From assembly GCF_039729145.1 (NCBI RefSeq), contig NZ_CP155793.1, forward strand, positions 1,054,001 through 1,118,000: a stretch of DNA of 64,000 nucleotides, given 5' to 3'. Of the stretch, positions 54,334 through 63,397 are shown in pieces. Both the position numbers and the translations under genes were made by a program. The notes under the pieces were generated by a model that had not been told where the DNA came from, searched no databases, and saw only the letters and a list, made by a program, of their open reading frames with translations. Numbering within the stretch: the first letter of the stretch is position 1; each line of letters starts with the position of its first letter. Source of the DNA: Microbacterium sp. SY138 (lineage in GTDB: Bacteria; Actinomycetota; Actinomycetes; Actinomycetales; Microbacteriaceae).

Positions 54334-55623
54334 ATGTCCGCGCTGCGGTCCTATTCGCGATCAACTCTCGGGCTGCTGGCCGTGGGGGCCGTCGTGGCCC
54401 TGTCCGGATGCACCCCGGCTCCTCAGACGACGCCGAAACCGACCCCGTCGCCGGTCGAATCGGCACCGGAGCCCTATGCCGGCCCCGCGGTCTTCGTCGA
54501 CGACGAGCTCGACTGGTTCCTGCCGAGCGCGGAGGATATCGCGAGGATCCTGCCCGACGTCGGTGAGGTCGGCACGCCGACACCGTCCCTGATCCAGGTC
54601 TCCGACGGCGGTGGTCCCGACCTCTCGCCGGCGATCTGCAGCTCGTTGGTGTACGAACCCTCCCTGACGTCGATCGGTGCACGCTCCGTCACCTGGACCA
54701 GTGCTGTGCCCGAGCAGAGGGAGGGGTGGCTGCATGTGCTCCAGTTCGCCGACGAGGCGGCGGCGCAGGGGCTCATGGACACGTACGTCGACGCCGCTCA
54801 GCAGTGCGCGCAGTTCGCGTACGGGGGCGGCGCGTCGACGTTCGATTCGACCACGGCGGAGTCCGAGGACGGAGTTCGGGCCGTCGCGGGGTCGCTGGTG
54901 ATCGATGACGGGTTCGGCGGCGGACACCGTCTCTACCAGGGGTATGCCTCGGTCGGCAATGTGCTCGTGAACTTCTGGCAGCCGTTCTCCGGCGAAGCCG
55001 CCTTCGACAGCGCGCAGGCCGCGTCCTTCCTCCGGGACCAGGCATCCGCCGCCCAGAAGCGGCTGGTGGAGGAGCTGACCGCGAATCCGCCGGAGGCCCC
55101 TGCCTCCCCGCCCGCGGTCGACCCCGGAGCCGCGTGGAGCACGTGGGACGTGACCGTCGAGGGTATCGGACCGATCGTCCTCGGAACCGAGCTCGACGAC
55201 GCCATCGCGGCGGTGCCGGGAGCGGAGGTCATCCGGTCGGAGTGGGCGGGCGGGCAGACCCGGATCGTCAGTCCCGACGGGGCTGCGTCGTTGCTTCTCT
55301 GGACGGACGACGGCGCCACCGTGGTGGTCGCCGCCTCGGTCGGCTTCGCCAACGTCGCGGATGAGCCGCGTGAGGACCCGGCTGCGCTGCCGGCGGCAGG
55401 CGATGTGAGGATCGGGGACACCGTGGCCGAAGCCATGAGCGCGTTCCCGGGCGGGACATCGATCAGGATCGTGTCGTCGGGGGAGTACCTGTACCAGTGG
55501 ACGACTCGCGAGGGAGAGGCGATCCGGTTCCGCGTCGATCGCGACGCCGCGGACCCGGATGCCGTGATCACCGGAATCCTGACGGAGGACGCGACGCTGC
55601 GCCGGCTCCCCGACTTCGGCTGA
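54334..55623 (+). CDS. Lipoprotein with a PknH-sensor-like domain
   Basis: This is a 429-residue secreted protein. Residues 1-27 are a lipoprotein signal peptide with lipobox VALSGC (Cys26). A Pro/Thr-rich spacer precedes a domain at about 55-235 that resembles the extracellular PknH_C-type sensor domain (FLPSAEDIARILPDVG, two conserved Cys). A C-terminal domain with two similar halves (VEGIGPIVLGTELDDAIAAVPG and AGDVRIGDTVAEAMSAFPGG) follows. It probably sits on the outer face of the membrane. GGAGGG precedes the ATG. Confidence 0.78.
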   Translation: MSALRSYSRSTLGLLAVGAVVALSGCTPAPQTTPKPTPSPVESAPEPYAGPAVFVDDELDWFLPSAEDIARILPDVGEVGTPTPSLIQVSDGGGPDLSPAICSSLVYEPSLTSIGARSVTWTSAVPEQREGWLHVLQFADEAAAQGLMDTYVDAAQQCAQFAYGGGASTFDSTTAESEDGVRAVAGSLVIDDGFGGGHRLYQGYASVGNVLVNFWQPFSGEAAFDSAQAASFLRDQASAAQKRLVEELTANPPEAPASPPAVDPGAAWSTWDVTVEGIGPIVLGTELDDAIAAVPGAEVIRSEWAGGQTRIVSPDGAASLLLWTDDGATVVVAASVGFANVADEPREDPAALPAAGDVRIGDTVAEAMSAFPGGTSIRIVSSGEYLYQWTTREGEAIRFRVDRDAADPDAVITGILTEDATLRRLPDFG

Positions 55624-55680
55624 GCTTCACCCCGCGGGGGCGGGGCGCTCGGAAGGCTCGGCGGGGCTTTCGTTTGACTA

Positions 55681-55702
55681 ACTGAACGATCGGTCGGTTA
55701 GT
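55681..55702. promoter_or_regulatory. PaaR operator within the paaI-paaK promoter
   Basis: The site is ACTGAACG-ATCGGT-CGGTTAGT, the best match of three to ACT-N-ACCG ... CGGT-N-AGT. It is flanked by a TTGACT -35 (55674-55679) and a GTTAGT/TAGTAT -10 (55697-55704). A bound repressor would therefore cover the core promoter. Confidence 0.85.
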
Positions 55703-55759
55703 ATGAGCGGATCGGGTGCTGCAGGTGCGCATCCGACCCGCTCGACGAGGAGGTCGACG

Positions 55760-56188
55760 ATGACGGAAGCGACGACGCAGACGCCGGATGCCGTGCGCCC
55801 GAATCGAGCCATGATGGAACGTGACCGCGCATCGGCCGCACTGGGGCTCGTCGTCGAACGCGACGATCCGGGCCATGCGATCGTGTCGATGCGCGTGCGG
55901 GATGACATGACGAACGGCTTCCACATCACGCACGGCGGCTTCGTGTTCGCCCTCGCCGACACCGCCTTCGCGATCGCGTGCAACGAGGATGACCGGGTGA
56001 CGGTCGCGGCGGGTGCGGACATCTCCTTTCTCAAATCGACCGTGTCCGGCCAGACGCTCACCGCGACGGCGGTCCGACGGACGCGCACGGGGCGCTCCGG
56101 CATCTATGACGTGAGCGTGGTCGACGAGCAGGGTGAGCCCGTCGCCGAGTTCCGCGGACGCTCCCGCACCACCAACCAGACCCTCTGA
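55760..56188 (+). CDS. paaI: Phenylacetyl-CoA pathway thioesterase
   Basis: The 142-residue hot-dog-fold thioesterase has FHITHGGFVFALADTAFAIACN, including the HGG motif and the catalytic Asp of PaaI. PaaI rescues CoA from dead-end hydroxy- or oxepin-CoA products. GAGGAGG (55747-55753) precedes the ATG. The PaaR site lies in its promoter, and paaK follows after 21 bp. Confidence 0.95.
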   Translation: MTEATTQTPDAVRPNRAMMERDRASAALGLVVERDDPGHAIVSMRVRDDMTNGFHITHGGFVFALADTAFAIACNEDDRVTVAAGADISFLKSTVSGQTLTATAVRRTRTGRSGIYDVSVVDEQGEPVAEFRGRSRTTNQTL

Positions 56189-56209
56189 TCCCCACCTCCG
56201 GAGCCCCTC

Positions 56210-57535
56210 GTGTCGACGACGACCGCAACGCCCTCCCGTGTCCGCCCTCCCGCAGCCGACGAGCTCGACGCCGAAGAGCGTATGAGTCGCGAGGAGATCG
56301 CGGCTCTCCAGCTCGAACGGCTTCAGCAGACCGTTCGCCATGCGTACGCGAACGTCCCTCTCTACACGCGCAAGTTCGATGATGCGGGTGTGCATCCGGA
56401 TGACATCCGCACCCTGGATGACGTGCAGCGGCTGCCGTTCACGACCAAGGCGGATCTGCGCGAGACCTATCCGTTCGGGATGTTCGCGGTGCCGATGTCC
56501 GACGTCGCCCGCATCCACGCATCCAGCGGCACCACGGGCCGGCCGACGGTCGTCGGCTACACGAGGGGCGATCTCGACCGGTGGGCTTCTCTGGTGGCGC
56601 GTTCGCTGCGGGCGAGTGGCATCCGCGCCGGCATGAAGGTGCACAACGCCTACGGATACGGACTGTTCACGGGGGGACTCGGCGCGCACGCGGGCATCGA
56701 AGCGCTCGGTGCGACCGTCATCCCGATGTCCGGTGGCCAGACGGCCCGTCAGGTGCAGCTGATCCTCGATTTCGAGCCGGATGCGATCCTGTGCACTCCG
56801 AGCTATCTGCTCACGATCGCCGACGCGATGGCGGCGCAGGGGGTCGACCCGCGCTCCACGTCGTTGAAGGTCGCTGTTCTGGGCGCCGAGCCGTGGTCGA
56901 ACGAGATGCGCCACGAGCTCGAACAGCGTCTGGGAATCGACGCTCTGGACATCTACGGACTCAGCGAGGTCATGGGGCCCGGGGTGGGCAACGAATGCCT
57001 CGAGACGAAGGACGGCCCGCATCTGTGGGAGGACCACTTCCTGCCGGAGATCATCGACGGCGAGAGCGGGGCGGTGCTGCCGGACGGGGAGCTCGGCGAA
57101 CTCGTGTTCACCTCGCTGACGAAGGAGGCCTTCCCCGTGATCCGCTATCGCACCCGCGACCTCACCCGTCTGCTGCCGGGGACCGCGCGTGCGGGGATGC
57201 GCCGCATGGAGAAGATCACGGGCCGCAACGACGACATGATCATCCTGCGCGGGGTGAACCTGTTCCCCACCCAGATCGAGGAGCTGGTGCTGGGGATCGA
57301 ACAGCTGACGCCGCACTTCATCCTCGAGCTGTCGAAGGACGGCCGGATGGACACGTTGAAGGTGCGGATCGAACGCCACCCCGACCTGTCCGTCGAGACC
57401 TGCCAGAGCGCCGCGGAGGTGCTCGCGCAGCGCATCAAGATCTTCGTCGGGTCGACGGTCGCCGTCCAGCTGGAAGAGCCGGGGACGCTGCCGCGAAGCG
57501 AGGGGAAGTACAAGCGGGTGTACGACCTGCGGTGA
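56210..57535 (+). CDS. paaK: Phenylacetate-CoA ligase
   Basis: The 441-residue adenylate-forming enzyme has the phosphate loop SSGTTGRPTVVGYT, then YGLSEVMGPGVGNEC and GRNDDMIILRGVNLFP. It activates phenylacetate to phenylacetyl-CoA with ATP, the first step of the pathway and the source of the usual inducer of PaaR-type repressors. It starts at GTG 56210 with CCGGAG upstream. Confidence 0.97.
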   Translation: MSTTTATPSRVRPPAADELDAEERMSREEIAALQLERLQQTVRHAYANVPLYTRKFDDAGVHPDDIRTLDDVQRLPFTTKADLRETYPFGMFAVPMSDVARIHASSGTTGRPTVVGYTRGDLDRWASLVARSLRASGIRAGMKVHNAYGYGLFTGGLGAHAGIEALGATVIPMSGGQTARQVQLILDFEPDAILCTPSYLLTIADAMAAQGVDPRSTSLKVAVLGAEPWSNEMRHELEQRLGIDALDIYGLSEVMGPGVGNECLETKDGPHLWEDHFLPEIIDGESGAVLPDGELGELVFTSLTKEAFPVIRYRTRDLTRLLPGTARAGMRRMEKITGRNDDMIILRGVNLFPTQIEELVLGIEQLTPHFILELSKDGRMDTLKVRIERHPDLSVETCQSAAEVLAQRIKIFVGSTVAVQLEEPGTLPRSEGKYKRVYDLR

Positions 57536-57611
57536 CGACGGGCGACACCCGGATCGCCTCGCGGCCGGCGATCCGGCCTGTGCGGCTGATCGGGTGCGAG
57601 ACTGTGGGGTG

Positions 57612-58253
57612 ATGTCCGAGATGCAGAGCACACGACGCGGCCGCCCCGGCTACGACCAGCAGGGGATCCTCGGCGTCGCCGTCGCCGCCTTCAACGAGTA
57701 CGGGTACGACGCGACGTCGATCGGCATGCTCGCCGAGCGGCTCGGCCTGTCGAAGTCGGCGATCTATCACCACTTCGGATCGAAGGACGAGATCCTCGAC
57801 CTCGCGCTCGACGCGGCGCTCAGCGGCCTGGAAGCCGTGGTCGAGAACCCGCTTCCGGAATCGGAGGATGGACCGGAGGCCTCGAACGCGGTGGACCGCC
57901 TCGAGCATGTGCTGCGCGGTGCCGTCCGTGTGCTCGTGGAGCAGCTGCCGGCCGTGACGCTGCTGCTGCGCGTACGGGGCAACACCGACGTGGAGCGCAA
58001 GGCGCTGATCCGCCGTCGGGCCTTCGACCGTCGGATCACCGCGCTGGTGTCGGAGGCGCAGAGCGAGGGCGCGTTGCGTGCCGACATCGATGCGAGCGTG
58101 GTCGCGCGTCTCGTGTTCGGGATGATCAACTCGATCGTCGAGTGGTACCGACCCGGGGGGCGCGAGGGCGCCGACCGTCTCGCCGACGACGTGGTCGCGA
58201 TCGCCCTCGACGGGCTGCGCACGAACGACGACGCCGGAGTCCCTGCCGTCTGA
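57612..58253 (+). CDS. paaR: TetR-family repressor of the paa genes
   Basis: This 213-residue protein has an N-terminal TetR HTH (YDATSIGMLAERLGLSKSAIYHHFGSK split over two helices, about 30-65) and a helical ligand domain. Location directly after paaK and the presence of three related 22-bp dyads before the paa units support PaaR identity. Phenylacetyl-CoA is the expected effector. ATG 57612 is preferred over GTG 57594. The gene converges with paaZ across a GC-rich hairpin (about 58260-58285). Confidence 0.9.
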   Translation: MSEMQSTRRGRPGYDQQGILGVAVAAFNEYGYDATSIGMLAERLGLSKSAIYHHFGSKDEILDLALDAALSGLEAVVENPLPESEDGPEASNAVDRLEHVLRGAVRVLVEQLPAVTLLLRVRGNTDVERKALIRRRAFDRRITALVSEAQSEGALRADIDASVVARLVFGMINSIVEWYRPGGREGADRLADDVVAIALDGLRTNDDAGVPAV

Positions 58254-58284
58254 CCGGGATCCGGCGGTCGTTGCGACGCCGCCG

Positions 58285-60366
58285 TCAGACCTGCGCCTTC
58301 TCCTTCGCGACCAGCGTGAGCACATCGTAGGTGGCCACGATGTCGTCGTGCTGGTTCTTCAGCACGGCATCCCAGCGCACCTCCCCGTACTCGTCGGTCT
58401 CCCGCGGAGTGATCTGCTTGGCGGTGAGCTCGACGCGGATGTCGTCGCCGGGGGAGACCGGCGTCACGAACCGCAGGTTCTCGAGCCCGGAGTTGGCGAG
58501 CACGGGGCCGGGCGCCGGGTCGACGAAGAGCCCCGCAGCCCACGACACCAGCAGATAGCCGTGGGCGACGCGTCCCGGGAAGAACGGGTTCGCTGCGGCC
58601 GAGGTCTCATCCATGTGGGCGTAGAACGTGTCGCCGGTGAATGCGGCGAACGTCTCGATGTCCTCGAGGGTGACGGTGCGGGAACCGCTCGCCACCTGGT
58701 CGCCCACATGGAGCTCGGCCAGCGACTTGCGGAAGGGATGCACTCCGTCGCTCTGCTCGTACGGGCGTGAGGTCGCTCCCTGATGCCAGACGCCGGTGAG
58801 GGCGGTCATCATCTCGGGCGAGCCCTGCACCGCGGTGCGCTGCATGTGGTGCAGCACGGCGCGGATGCCGCCGAGCTCCTCGCCTCCGCCCGCGCGCCCG
58901 GGGCCGCCGTGCACGAGGTTCGGGAGCGGGGAACCGTGCCCGGTCGAGCTGCGCGCATCATCGCGATCGAGGAAGAGCACGCGCCCGTTGTACGCGGCCA
59001 TGCCGGTCGCGAGTGCGACAGCGACCTCGGGGTCGTGCGTGGCCACACTCGTCACGAGCGACCCTCCGCCCCGGGCCACGAGGGCGCTCGCCTCATCGAG
59101 GGTGCGGTAGCCGACGATGCTCGACACCGGGCCGAACGCCTCGATCTCGTTGACCGCCGCGCTTTCCGGGTCGGGGAACCGCAGCAGCATCGGCGCCACG
59201 AACGCACCGTCGGGGGCCGGCCCTTCGCTGCCGTCGCCGTGCCGGACGGTCGGTGCATCGGTCGTGCCGATCACGAGCTCTCCTCCGCCGGCCTGCAGGC
59301 GGCCGACCTGACGCAGCACCTCCTCGCGCTGCGCGATCGAGGCGAGCGGACCCATCGTCACGCCCTCGGCGCGGGGGTCGCCGAGGACGACACGTGTCGA
59401 GAGGCGTTCCCGGACTGCGGCGATGACGTCGTCGACGGCAGTCGTCGGCACGATCGCGCGGCGGATCGCCGTGCACTTCTGGCCGGCCTTGGTGGTCATC
59501 TCGGCGACGAGCTGCTTGACGTACGCGTCGAACTCGGGCGTGCCGGAGACGGCATCCGTCCCGAGGATCGAGGCGTTGATCGAATCGGTCTCGCTCGTGA
59601 AGCGCACACCTCCCGTCTGCACGGAATCGTGAGCGCGCAGCTGCTCGGCCGTCGATGCCGAACCGGTGAAGGCCACGAGGTCGCCCAGCCGCAGCTCGTC
59701 GAAGAGACCGGGCACGCTGCCCGAGACGAGCTGCAGCGAGCCGTCGGGAAGGAGCCCCGACTCCACCATCACGCGCACCATGGCTTCGGCGAGGTACCCG
59801 GTGGGGGTGGCGGGTTTCACCAGGGTCGGGACGCCGGCGAGGAACGCGGGCGCGAACTTCTCGAGCGATCCCCAGACCGGGAAGTTGAAGGCGTTGATCT
59901 GCACGGCGACGCCGCGCAGCCGCGTGTAGATGTGGCGGCCGAGGAAGGAGCCGTCCTTGGACAGGTTCTCCACGCCTCCGTCGACATACACCTTCGCATT
60001 CGGCAGCTCGCGTCGGCCCTTGCTCGAGTACGCGAACAGCACGCCGATCCCGCCGTCGATGTCCACCCAGGAATCCTGCGCCGTGGCACCGGTGCGGCTG
60101 GAGAGCTCGTACAGCTCGGCCTTGCGCTCCGTCAGGGCGAGAGCCAGTTGCTTGAGGCGCACGGCACGCTGATGGAAGGTGAGCTCTCCCAGCGAGACCT
60201 GGCCCACGGTGCGGGCGTGCTCGAGGGCGGCGCCCAGATCGAGTCCCTCGGTCGAGACACGGGCCACGACCTCACCCGTCGACGCATCCCGGACCTCGGT
60301 GGTCTTCGCGTCGGACGACGGCGTCCACCACTCTCCCTGGACGTAGCTGGGGAGGGTCTCGATCAT
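58285..60366 (-). CDS. paaZ: Oxepin-CoA hydrolase / 3-oxo-5,6-dehydrosuberyl-CoA semialdehyde dehydrogenase
   Basis: The product has 693 residues. The N-terminal aldehyde dehydrogenase (about 1-520) retains the nucleophile in AGQKCTAIRR, FTGSAST, and STGHGSPLPNLVHGGPGR. The C-terminal MaoC-type hydratase (about 545-690) has FAAFTGDTFYAHMD with the Asp-His pair. PaaZ opens the oxepin ring and oxidises the aldehyde. The start is uncertain: in-frame ATGs occur every 15 bp at 60366, 60381, 60396, 60411 and 60426, each preceded by AAGGGA or AAAGGA. I chose 60366, where the conserved sequence begins. Confidence 0.93.
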   Translation of the reverse strand: MIETLPSYVQGEWWTPSSDAKTTEVRDASTGEVVARVSTEGLDLGAALEHARTVGQVSLGELTFHQRAVRLKQLALALTERKAELYELSSRTGATAQDSWVDIDGGIGVLFAYSSKGRRELPNAKVYVDGGVENLSKDGSFLGRHIYTRLRGVAVQINAFNFPVWGSLEKFAPAFLAGVPTLVKPATPTGYLAEAMVRVMVESGLLPDGSLQLVSGSVPGLFDELRLGDLVAFTGSASTAEQLRAHDSVQTGGVRFTSETDSINASILGTDAVSGTPEFDAYVKQLVAEMTTKAGQKCTAIRRAIVPTTAVDDVIAAVRERLSTRVVLGDPRAEGVTMGPLASIAQREEVLRQVGRLQAGGGELVIGTTDAPTVRHGDGSEGPAPDGAFVAPMLLRFPDPESAAVNEIEAFGPVSSIVGYRTLDEASALVARGGGSLVTSVATHDPEVAVALATGMAAYNGRVLFLDRDDARSSTGHGSPLPNLVHGGPGRAGGGEELGGIRAVLHHMQRTAVQGSPEMMTALTGVWHQGATSRPYEQSDGVHPFRKSLAELHVGDQVASGSRTVTLEDIETFAAFTGDTFYAHMDETSAAANPFFPGRVAHGYLLVSWAAGLFVDPAPGPVLANSGLENLRFVTPVSPGDDIRVELTAKQITPRETDEYGEVRWDAVLKNQHDDIVATYDVLTLVAKEKAQV

Positions 60367-60430
60367 CTCTGTTCCTTTCATGTGGGTTCCTTTCATGAGG
60401 GTTCCCTTCATGAGGGTTCCCTTCATGAGG
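60364..60430 (-). repeat. 15-bp repeat ladder of ribosome sites and start codons before paaZ
   Basis: On the minus strand ATGAAGGGAACCCTC-like units repeat four times with period 15. Each unit supplies an AAGGGA/AAAGGA Shine-Dalgarno and an ATG, all in the paaZ frame. The first ATG overlaps the paaH stop (ATGA). Several stacked initiation sites could raise translation or be simple slippage products. Confidence 0.9.
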
Positions 60431-61292
60431 CGTCCCATTCGTAGAAGCCGCGTCCGCTCTTGCGGCCGAGGTGTCCCTCAGCGACCAGTCGACGCAGCAG
60501 GGCGGGAGGTTCGAAGCGCTCGCCCAGATGCGCGGCGAGGTACTCGGCGATGCCGAGCCGCACGTCGAGGCCGACGATGTCGGTGAGCCGGAGCGGGCCG
60601 ACCGGGTGCTTGTATCCGAGCGTCATCGCGGCGTCGATGTCCTCGGCGGAGGCGACGCCTTCCTCGAGCATGCGGATCGCCTCGAGGCCGACGGCGACGC
60701 CGAGTCGGGAGGACGCGAATCCGGGGGCATCTGCCACCACGATCGGCGTCTTGCCCAGCGCCTCCACCCAGCTGCGGGCGGAATCGACGAGCGGGGGAGC
60801 CGTGGTCGCACCCCGCACGATCTCGACGAGCGTGGAGGCCGGCACGGGGTTGAAGAAGTGCATGCCGAGGAAGCGTGAGGGGTGATCGAGCACGGCGGCC
60901 AGCTCATCGATAGAGATGGAGGAGGTGTTCGAGGCGATCGCCGCGTCGGGCGCGATCGCCGCCTCGACGCGTCGGAGCGCATCGATCTTGAGGGCGAGGT
61001 CTTCCGGCACCGCCTCGACGACGAGCGCGCACGACGCGAACAGCGCCGTATCCGTGCCCGTGGCGAGACGCTCCCGGTACCGGTCGACGGATTCGCCCGC
61101 CGTGCCTCTGGCGATCGAGGAGTCGACGGATTCGAGCACGCGGGCCGATGCCGATCTGGCCGCATGGGCATCGCGTTCGACGACGGTGACGCGGGAGCCT
61201 GCCAGCAGGAATGCGTGGGCGATCCCGGCGCCCATGCGTCCGCCGCCGAGCACCCCCACGTGTCGCGGGGCCGGGGAACTGCTCTCGGTCAT
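60423..61292 (-). CDS. paaH: 3-hydroxyacyl-CoA dehydrogenase (3-hydroxyadipyl-CoA)
   Basis: The 289-residue NAD-dependent enzyme has GGGRMGAGIAHAFLLAG for NAD binding, SNTSSISI, GMHFFNPVP with the catalytic His, and a C-terminal GHLGRKSGRGFYEW. It oxidises 3-hydroxyadipyl-CoA to 3-oxoadipyl-CoA. It overlaps paaF by 4 bp and paaZ by 4 bp. Confidence 0.94.
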   Translation of the reverse strand: MTESSSPAPRHVGVLGGGRMGAGIAHAFLLAGSRVTVVERDAHAARSASARVLESVDSSIARGTAGESVDRYRERLATGTDTALFASCALVVEAVPEDLALKIDALRRVEAAIAPDAAIASNTSSISIDELAAVLDHPSRFLGMHFFNPVPASTLVEIVRGATTAPPLVDSARSWVEALGKTPIVVADAPGFASSRLGVAVGLEAIRMLEEGVASAEDIDAAMTLGYKHPVGPLRLTDIVGLDVRLGIAEYLAAHLGERFEPPALLRRLVAEGHLGRKSGRGFYEWDAS

Positions 61293-62044
61293 CGGTCTCT
61301 CCGCTCCAGGAAGTCGGTCATCCGCCGGAACTTCTCCGGACTCTCGAAGAGCTCGGCCTGCGCTTCCAGGTCGACGGCGGGATGGTGGTCGCGCGGCGCG
61401 CGGAAGACACGCTTGGTCGCGATGGTGGCTGCCCGGTCGTTGCGGGCGATGCGATCGACGAGGGCGTGGGCGGCGGGCAGAAGCTCCGCGGTCTCATGGA
61501 TCGCCGATACGAGACCGATGCGCAGCGCCTCATCGGCCTTCACGGTGCGTCCGGTGAGCAGCAGCTCGATGGCCCTGGCGTCTCCGATGATCTCCTTCAG
61601 GCGCCACCCTGCCCCCGCTGCGGCGAGGATGCCCAGCCCGGTCTCGGGGTTGCCGATGGCGAGCGATGGCGAGGCGATGCGGATGTCCGCGGCATAGGCG
61701 AGTTCGGCTCCTCCACCGAGGGCGTACCCGTCGATCGCGGCGATGACCGGCATCGGCAGCTCGGCGAGCCGGATGAACGCGTGGGCGTTGATCCCACGAA
61801 GCGCATCGGCCGCACGGCGCTCGCGCAGCTCGGCGATGTCGGCGCCCGCGGCGAACACTCCTCCGGCCCCGGTGAGGATCAGCGGGCGCGGCACGGCTTC
61901 GAGTTCGGCGCACAGCACGTGGATCGCGTCGATCGTGGCCTGGTCGATCGCGTTGCGCTTGTGCGGTCGGTGGAGCGTCGCCACCACGCGGTCGTCGTGA
62001 CGCTCGACGACGAGCGGTCCGCTGTCGAGGGGGCCGGCGGCCAT
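61289..62044 (-). CDS. paaF: Enoyl-CoA hydratase, probable PaaF
   Basis: This 251-residue crotonase-fold enzyme has GVFAAGADIAEL, GYALGGGAELAYAADI and NPETGLGI with a catalytic Glu. FAAGAD and position with paaH/paaJ favour PaaF (2,3-dehydroadipyl-CoA hydratase). ATG 62044 overlaps the paaJ stop by one base; a longer upstream frame is rejected. Confidence 0.88.
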   Translation of the reverse strand: MAAGPLDSGPLVVERHDDRVVATLHRPHKRNAIDQATIDAIHVLCAELEAVPRPLILTGAGGVFAAGADIAELRERRAADALRGINAHAFIRLAELPMPVIAAIDGYALGGGAELAYAADIRIASPSLAIGNPETGLGILAAAGAGWRLKEIIGDARAIELLLTGRTVKADEALRIGLVSAIHETAELLPAAHALVDRIARNDRAATIATKRVFRAPRDHHPAVDLEAQAELFESPEKFRRMTDFLERRDR

Positions 62045-63249
62045 CAGACCTTCTCCACGATCACGGCTGCGCCCTGCCCCACGCCGACGCACATGGTGGC
62101 GAGTCCGTATCGAGAGCCTTCGCGCTCCATGCGGCCGAGGAGGGTGACGAGCAGACGGGATCCGGAGGAGCCGAGTGGGTGGCCGAGGGCGATGGCTCCG
62201 CCGTCGGCATTCACGCGCGACTCGTCGAGTCCGAGTCTTCTGATGCAGGCGATGGATTGCGTGGCGAACGCCTCGTTGAGCTCGATCGAGCCGATGTCGT
62301 CGATAGAGAGCCCGGATCGACGCAGCGCCTTCTGTGTCGCAGGAACCGGGCCGAGGCCCATGACCTCGGGAGCCAGGCCCGCACTGGTGCCGGCCACAAT
62401 ACGTGCCCGCGGCACCAGTCCGTAGCGCTCGACGGCTTCCGCGCTCGCCACGACGATCGCGGAAGCACCGTCGTTGAGGGCGCTGGAGTTGCCGGCGGTG
62501 ACGACCTGACCGCCGGCCACGACGGGACGCAGGCGCGCAAGTCCCTCGAGGGTCGTCTCCGGACGGGGGCCCTCGTCCACGCGGACCTCCGCACCGGCGC
62601 TGACGGCGGCGTCGAGGGGGACGCCGACGATCTCCGCCTCGAAGCGTCCATCGGCGATCGCCGCGGCGGCGCGCTGCTGCGATCGCAGTGCGAACGCATC
62701 CGCTTCTTCGCGGGTGATGCCGTCGACGCGAGCGACCTCCTCTGCGGTCTCCGGCATCGTGAACGTCGCCTTCTCTCGTGCGAGCAGGCGGGGGTTCGGG
62801 AATCTCCAGCCGATCGAGGTGTCGAAAGCAGCGCCCGGCTTCGCCCAGGCCTTCTCCGGTTTGGCCTGCACCCAGGGGGCGCGTGTCATCGACTCGACGC
62901 CGCCGGCGACGATGAGGTCGGCATCACCGGCGCGGATCGCCTGCGCTGCCATCGTGACGGCCGACATCCCGGAGGCGCACAGCCGGTTGACCGTGATGCC
63001 GGGCACGGTGTCGGGGAGGCCCGCGAGCAGGACGGCCATCCGGGCGACGTTGCGGTTGTCTTCCCCGGCCTGGTTGGCCGCACCGAGGATCACCTCGTCG
63101 ATCTCCGCCTGCAGGGGGTCGATCCCCGCGCGCCGCACCGCTTCGCGCACGACGATCGATGCGAGATCGTCGGGGCGCACGGAGGCGAGGGCGCCGCCGT
63201 AGCGTCCGACCGGGGTGCGTACGCCTCCGACGAGATATGCCTCGGTCAT
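62044..63249 (-). CDS. paaJ: Beta-ketoadipyl-CoA / 3-oxo-5,6-dehydrosuberyl-CoA thiolase
   Basis: The 401-residue thiolase has the nucleophilic Cys in NRLCASGMSAV, NEAFATQ, GHPLGSSG and the second Cys in TMCVGVGQG. It releases acetyl-CoA twice in the pathway, ending with succinyl-CoA. It is the first gene of the paaJ-F-H-Z unit and has a PaaR dyad 78 bp upstream. Sequence alone cannot separate PaaJ from PcaF; context favours PaaJ. Confidence 0.93.
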   Translation of the reverse strand: MTEAYLVGGVRTPVGRYGGALASVRPDDLASIVVREAVRRAGIDPLQAEIDEVILGAANQAGEDNRNVARMAVLLAGLPDTVPGITVNRLCASGMSAVTMAAQAIRAGDADLIVAGGVESMTRAPWVQAKPEKAWAKPGAAFDTSIGWRFPNPRLLAREKATFTMPETAEEVARVDGITREEADAFALRSQQRAAAAIADGRFEAEIVGVPLDAAVSAGAEVRVDEGPRPETTLEGLARLRPVVAGGQVVTAGNSSALNDGASAIVVASAEAVERYGLVPRARIVAGTSAGLAPEVMGLGPVPATQKALRRSGLSIDDIGSIELNEAFATQSIACIRRLGLDESRVNADGGAIALGHPLGSSGSRLLVTLLGRMEREGSRYGLATMCVGVGQGAAVIVEKV

Positions 63250-63326
63250 GCGGAACTCCTGACTTCGTTGTCTCGACGGCGACCGTCGTCCGGCTGATCG
63301 GTCTGTCCGGACGATCGGCCCGAATT

Positions 63327-63348
63327 ACTGACCGATCGTCCGGTAATT
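63327..63348. promoter_or_regulatory. PaaR operator upstream of paaJ
   Basis: The site is ACTGACCG-ATCGTC-CGGTAATT, with one departure from ACT-N-ACCG ... CGGT-N-AGT. It lies between paaJ and the MHS permease gene and would control the paaJFHZ unit. Confidence 0.83.
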
Positions 63349-63397
63349 ATGGCACAGGCGCGGTGACCACCGCGATCCCGCGTCGTCGATCGGCTCG

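Noticed and set aside
2536..60430. CRISPR-like arrays
   Set aside because: The repeats are head-to-tail without spacers, 14-20 bp long, and mostly inside or at the ends of genes. No cas genes are present.
58783..60444. Plus-strand open frame opposite paaZ, and similar ones at 7395-9107 and 37699-39576
   Set aside because: All are antisense to genes with intact motifs and have no ribosome site or family match.
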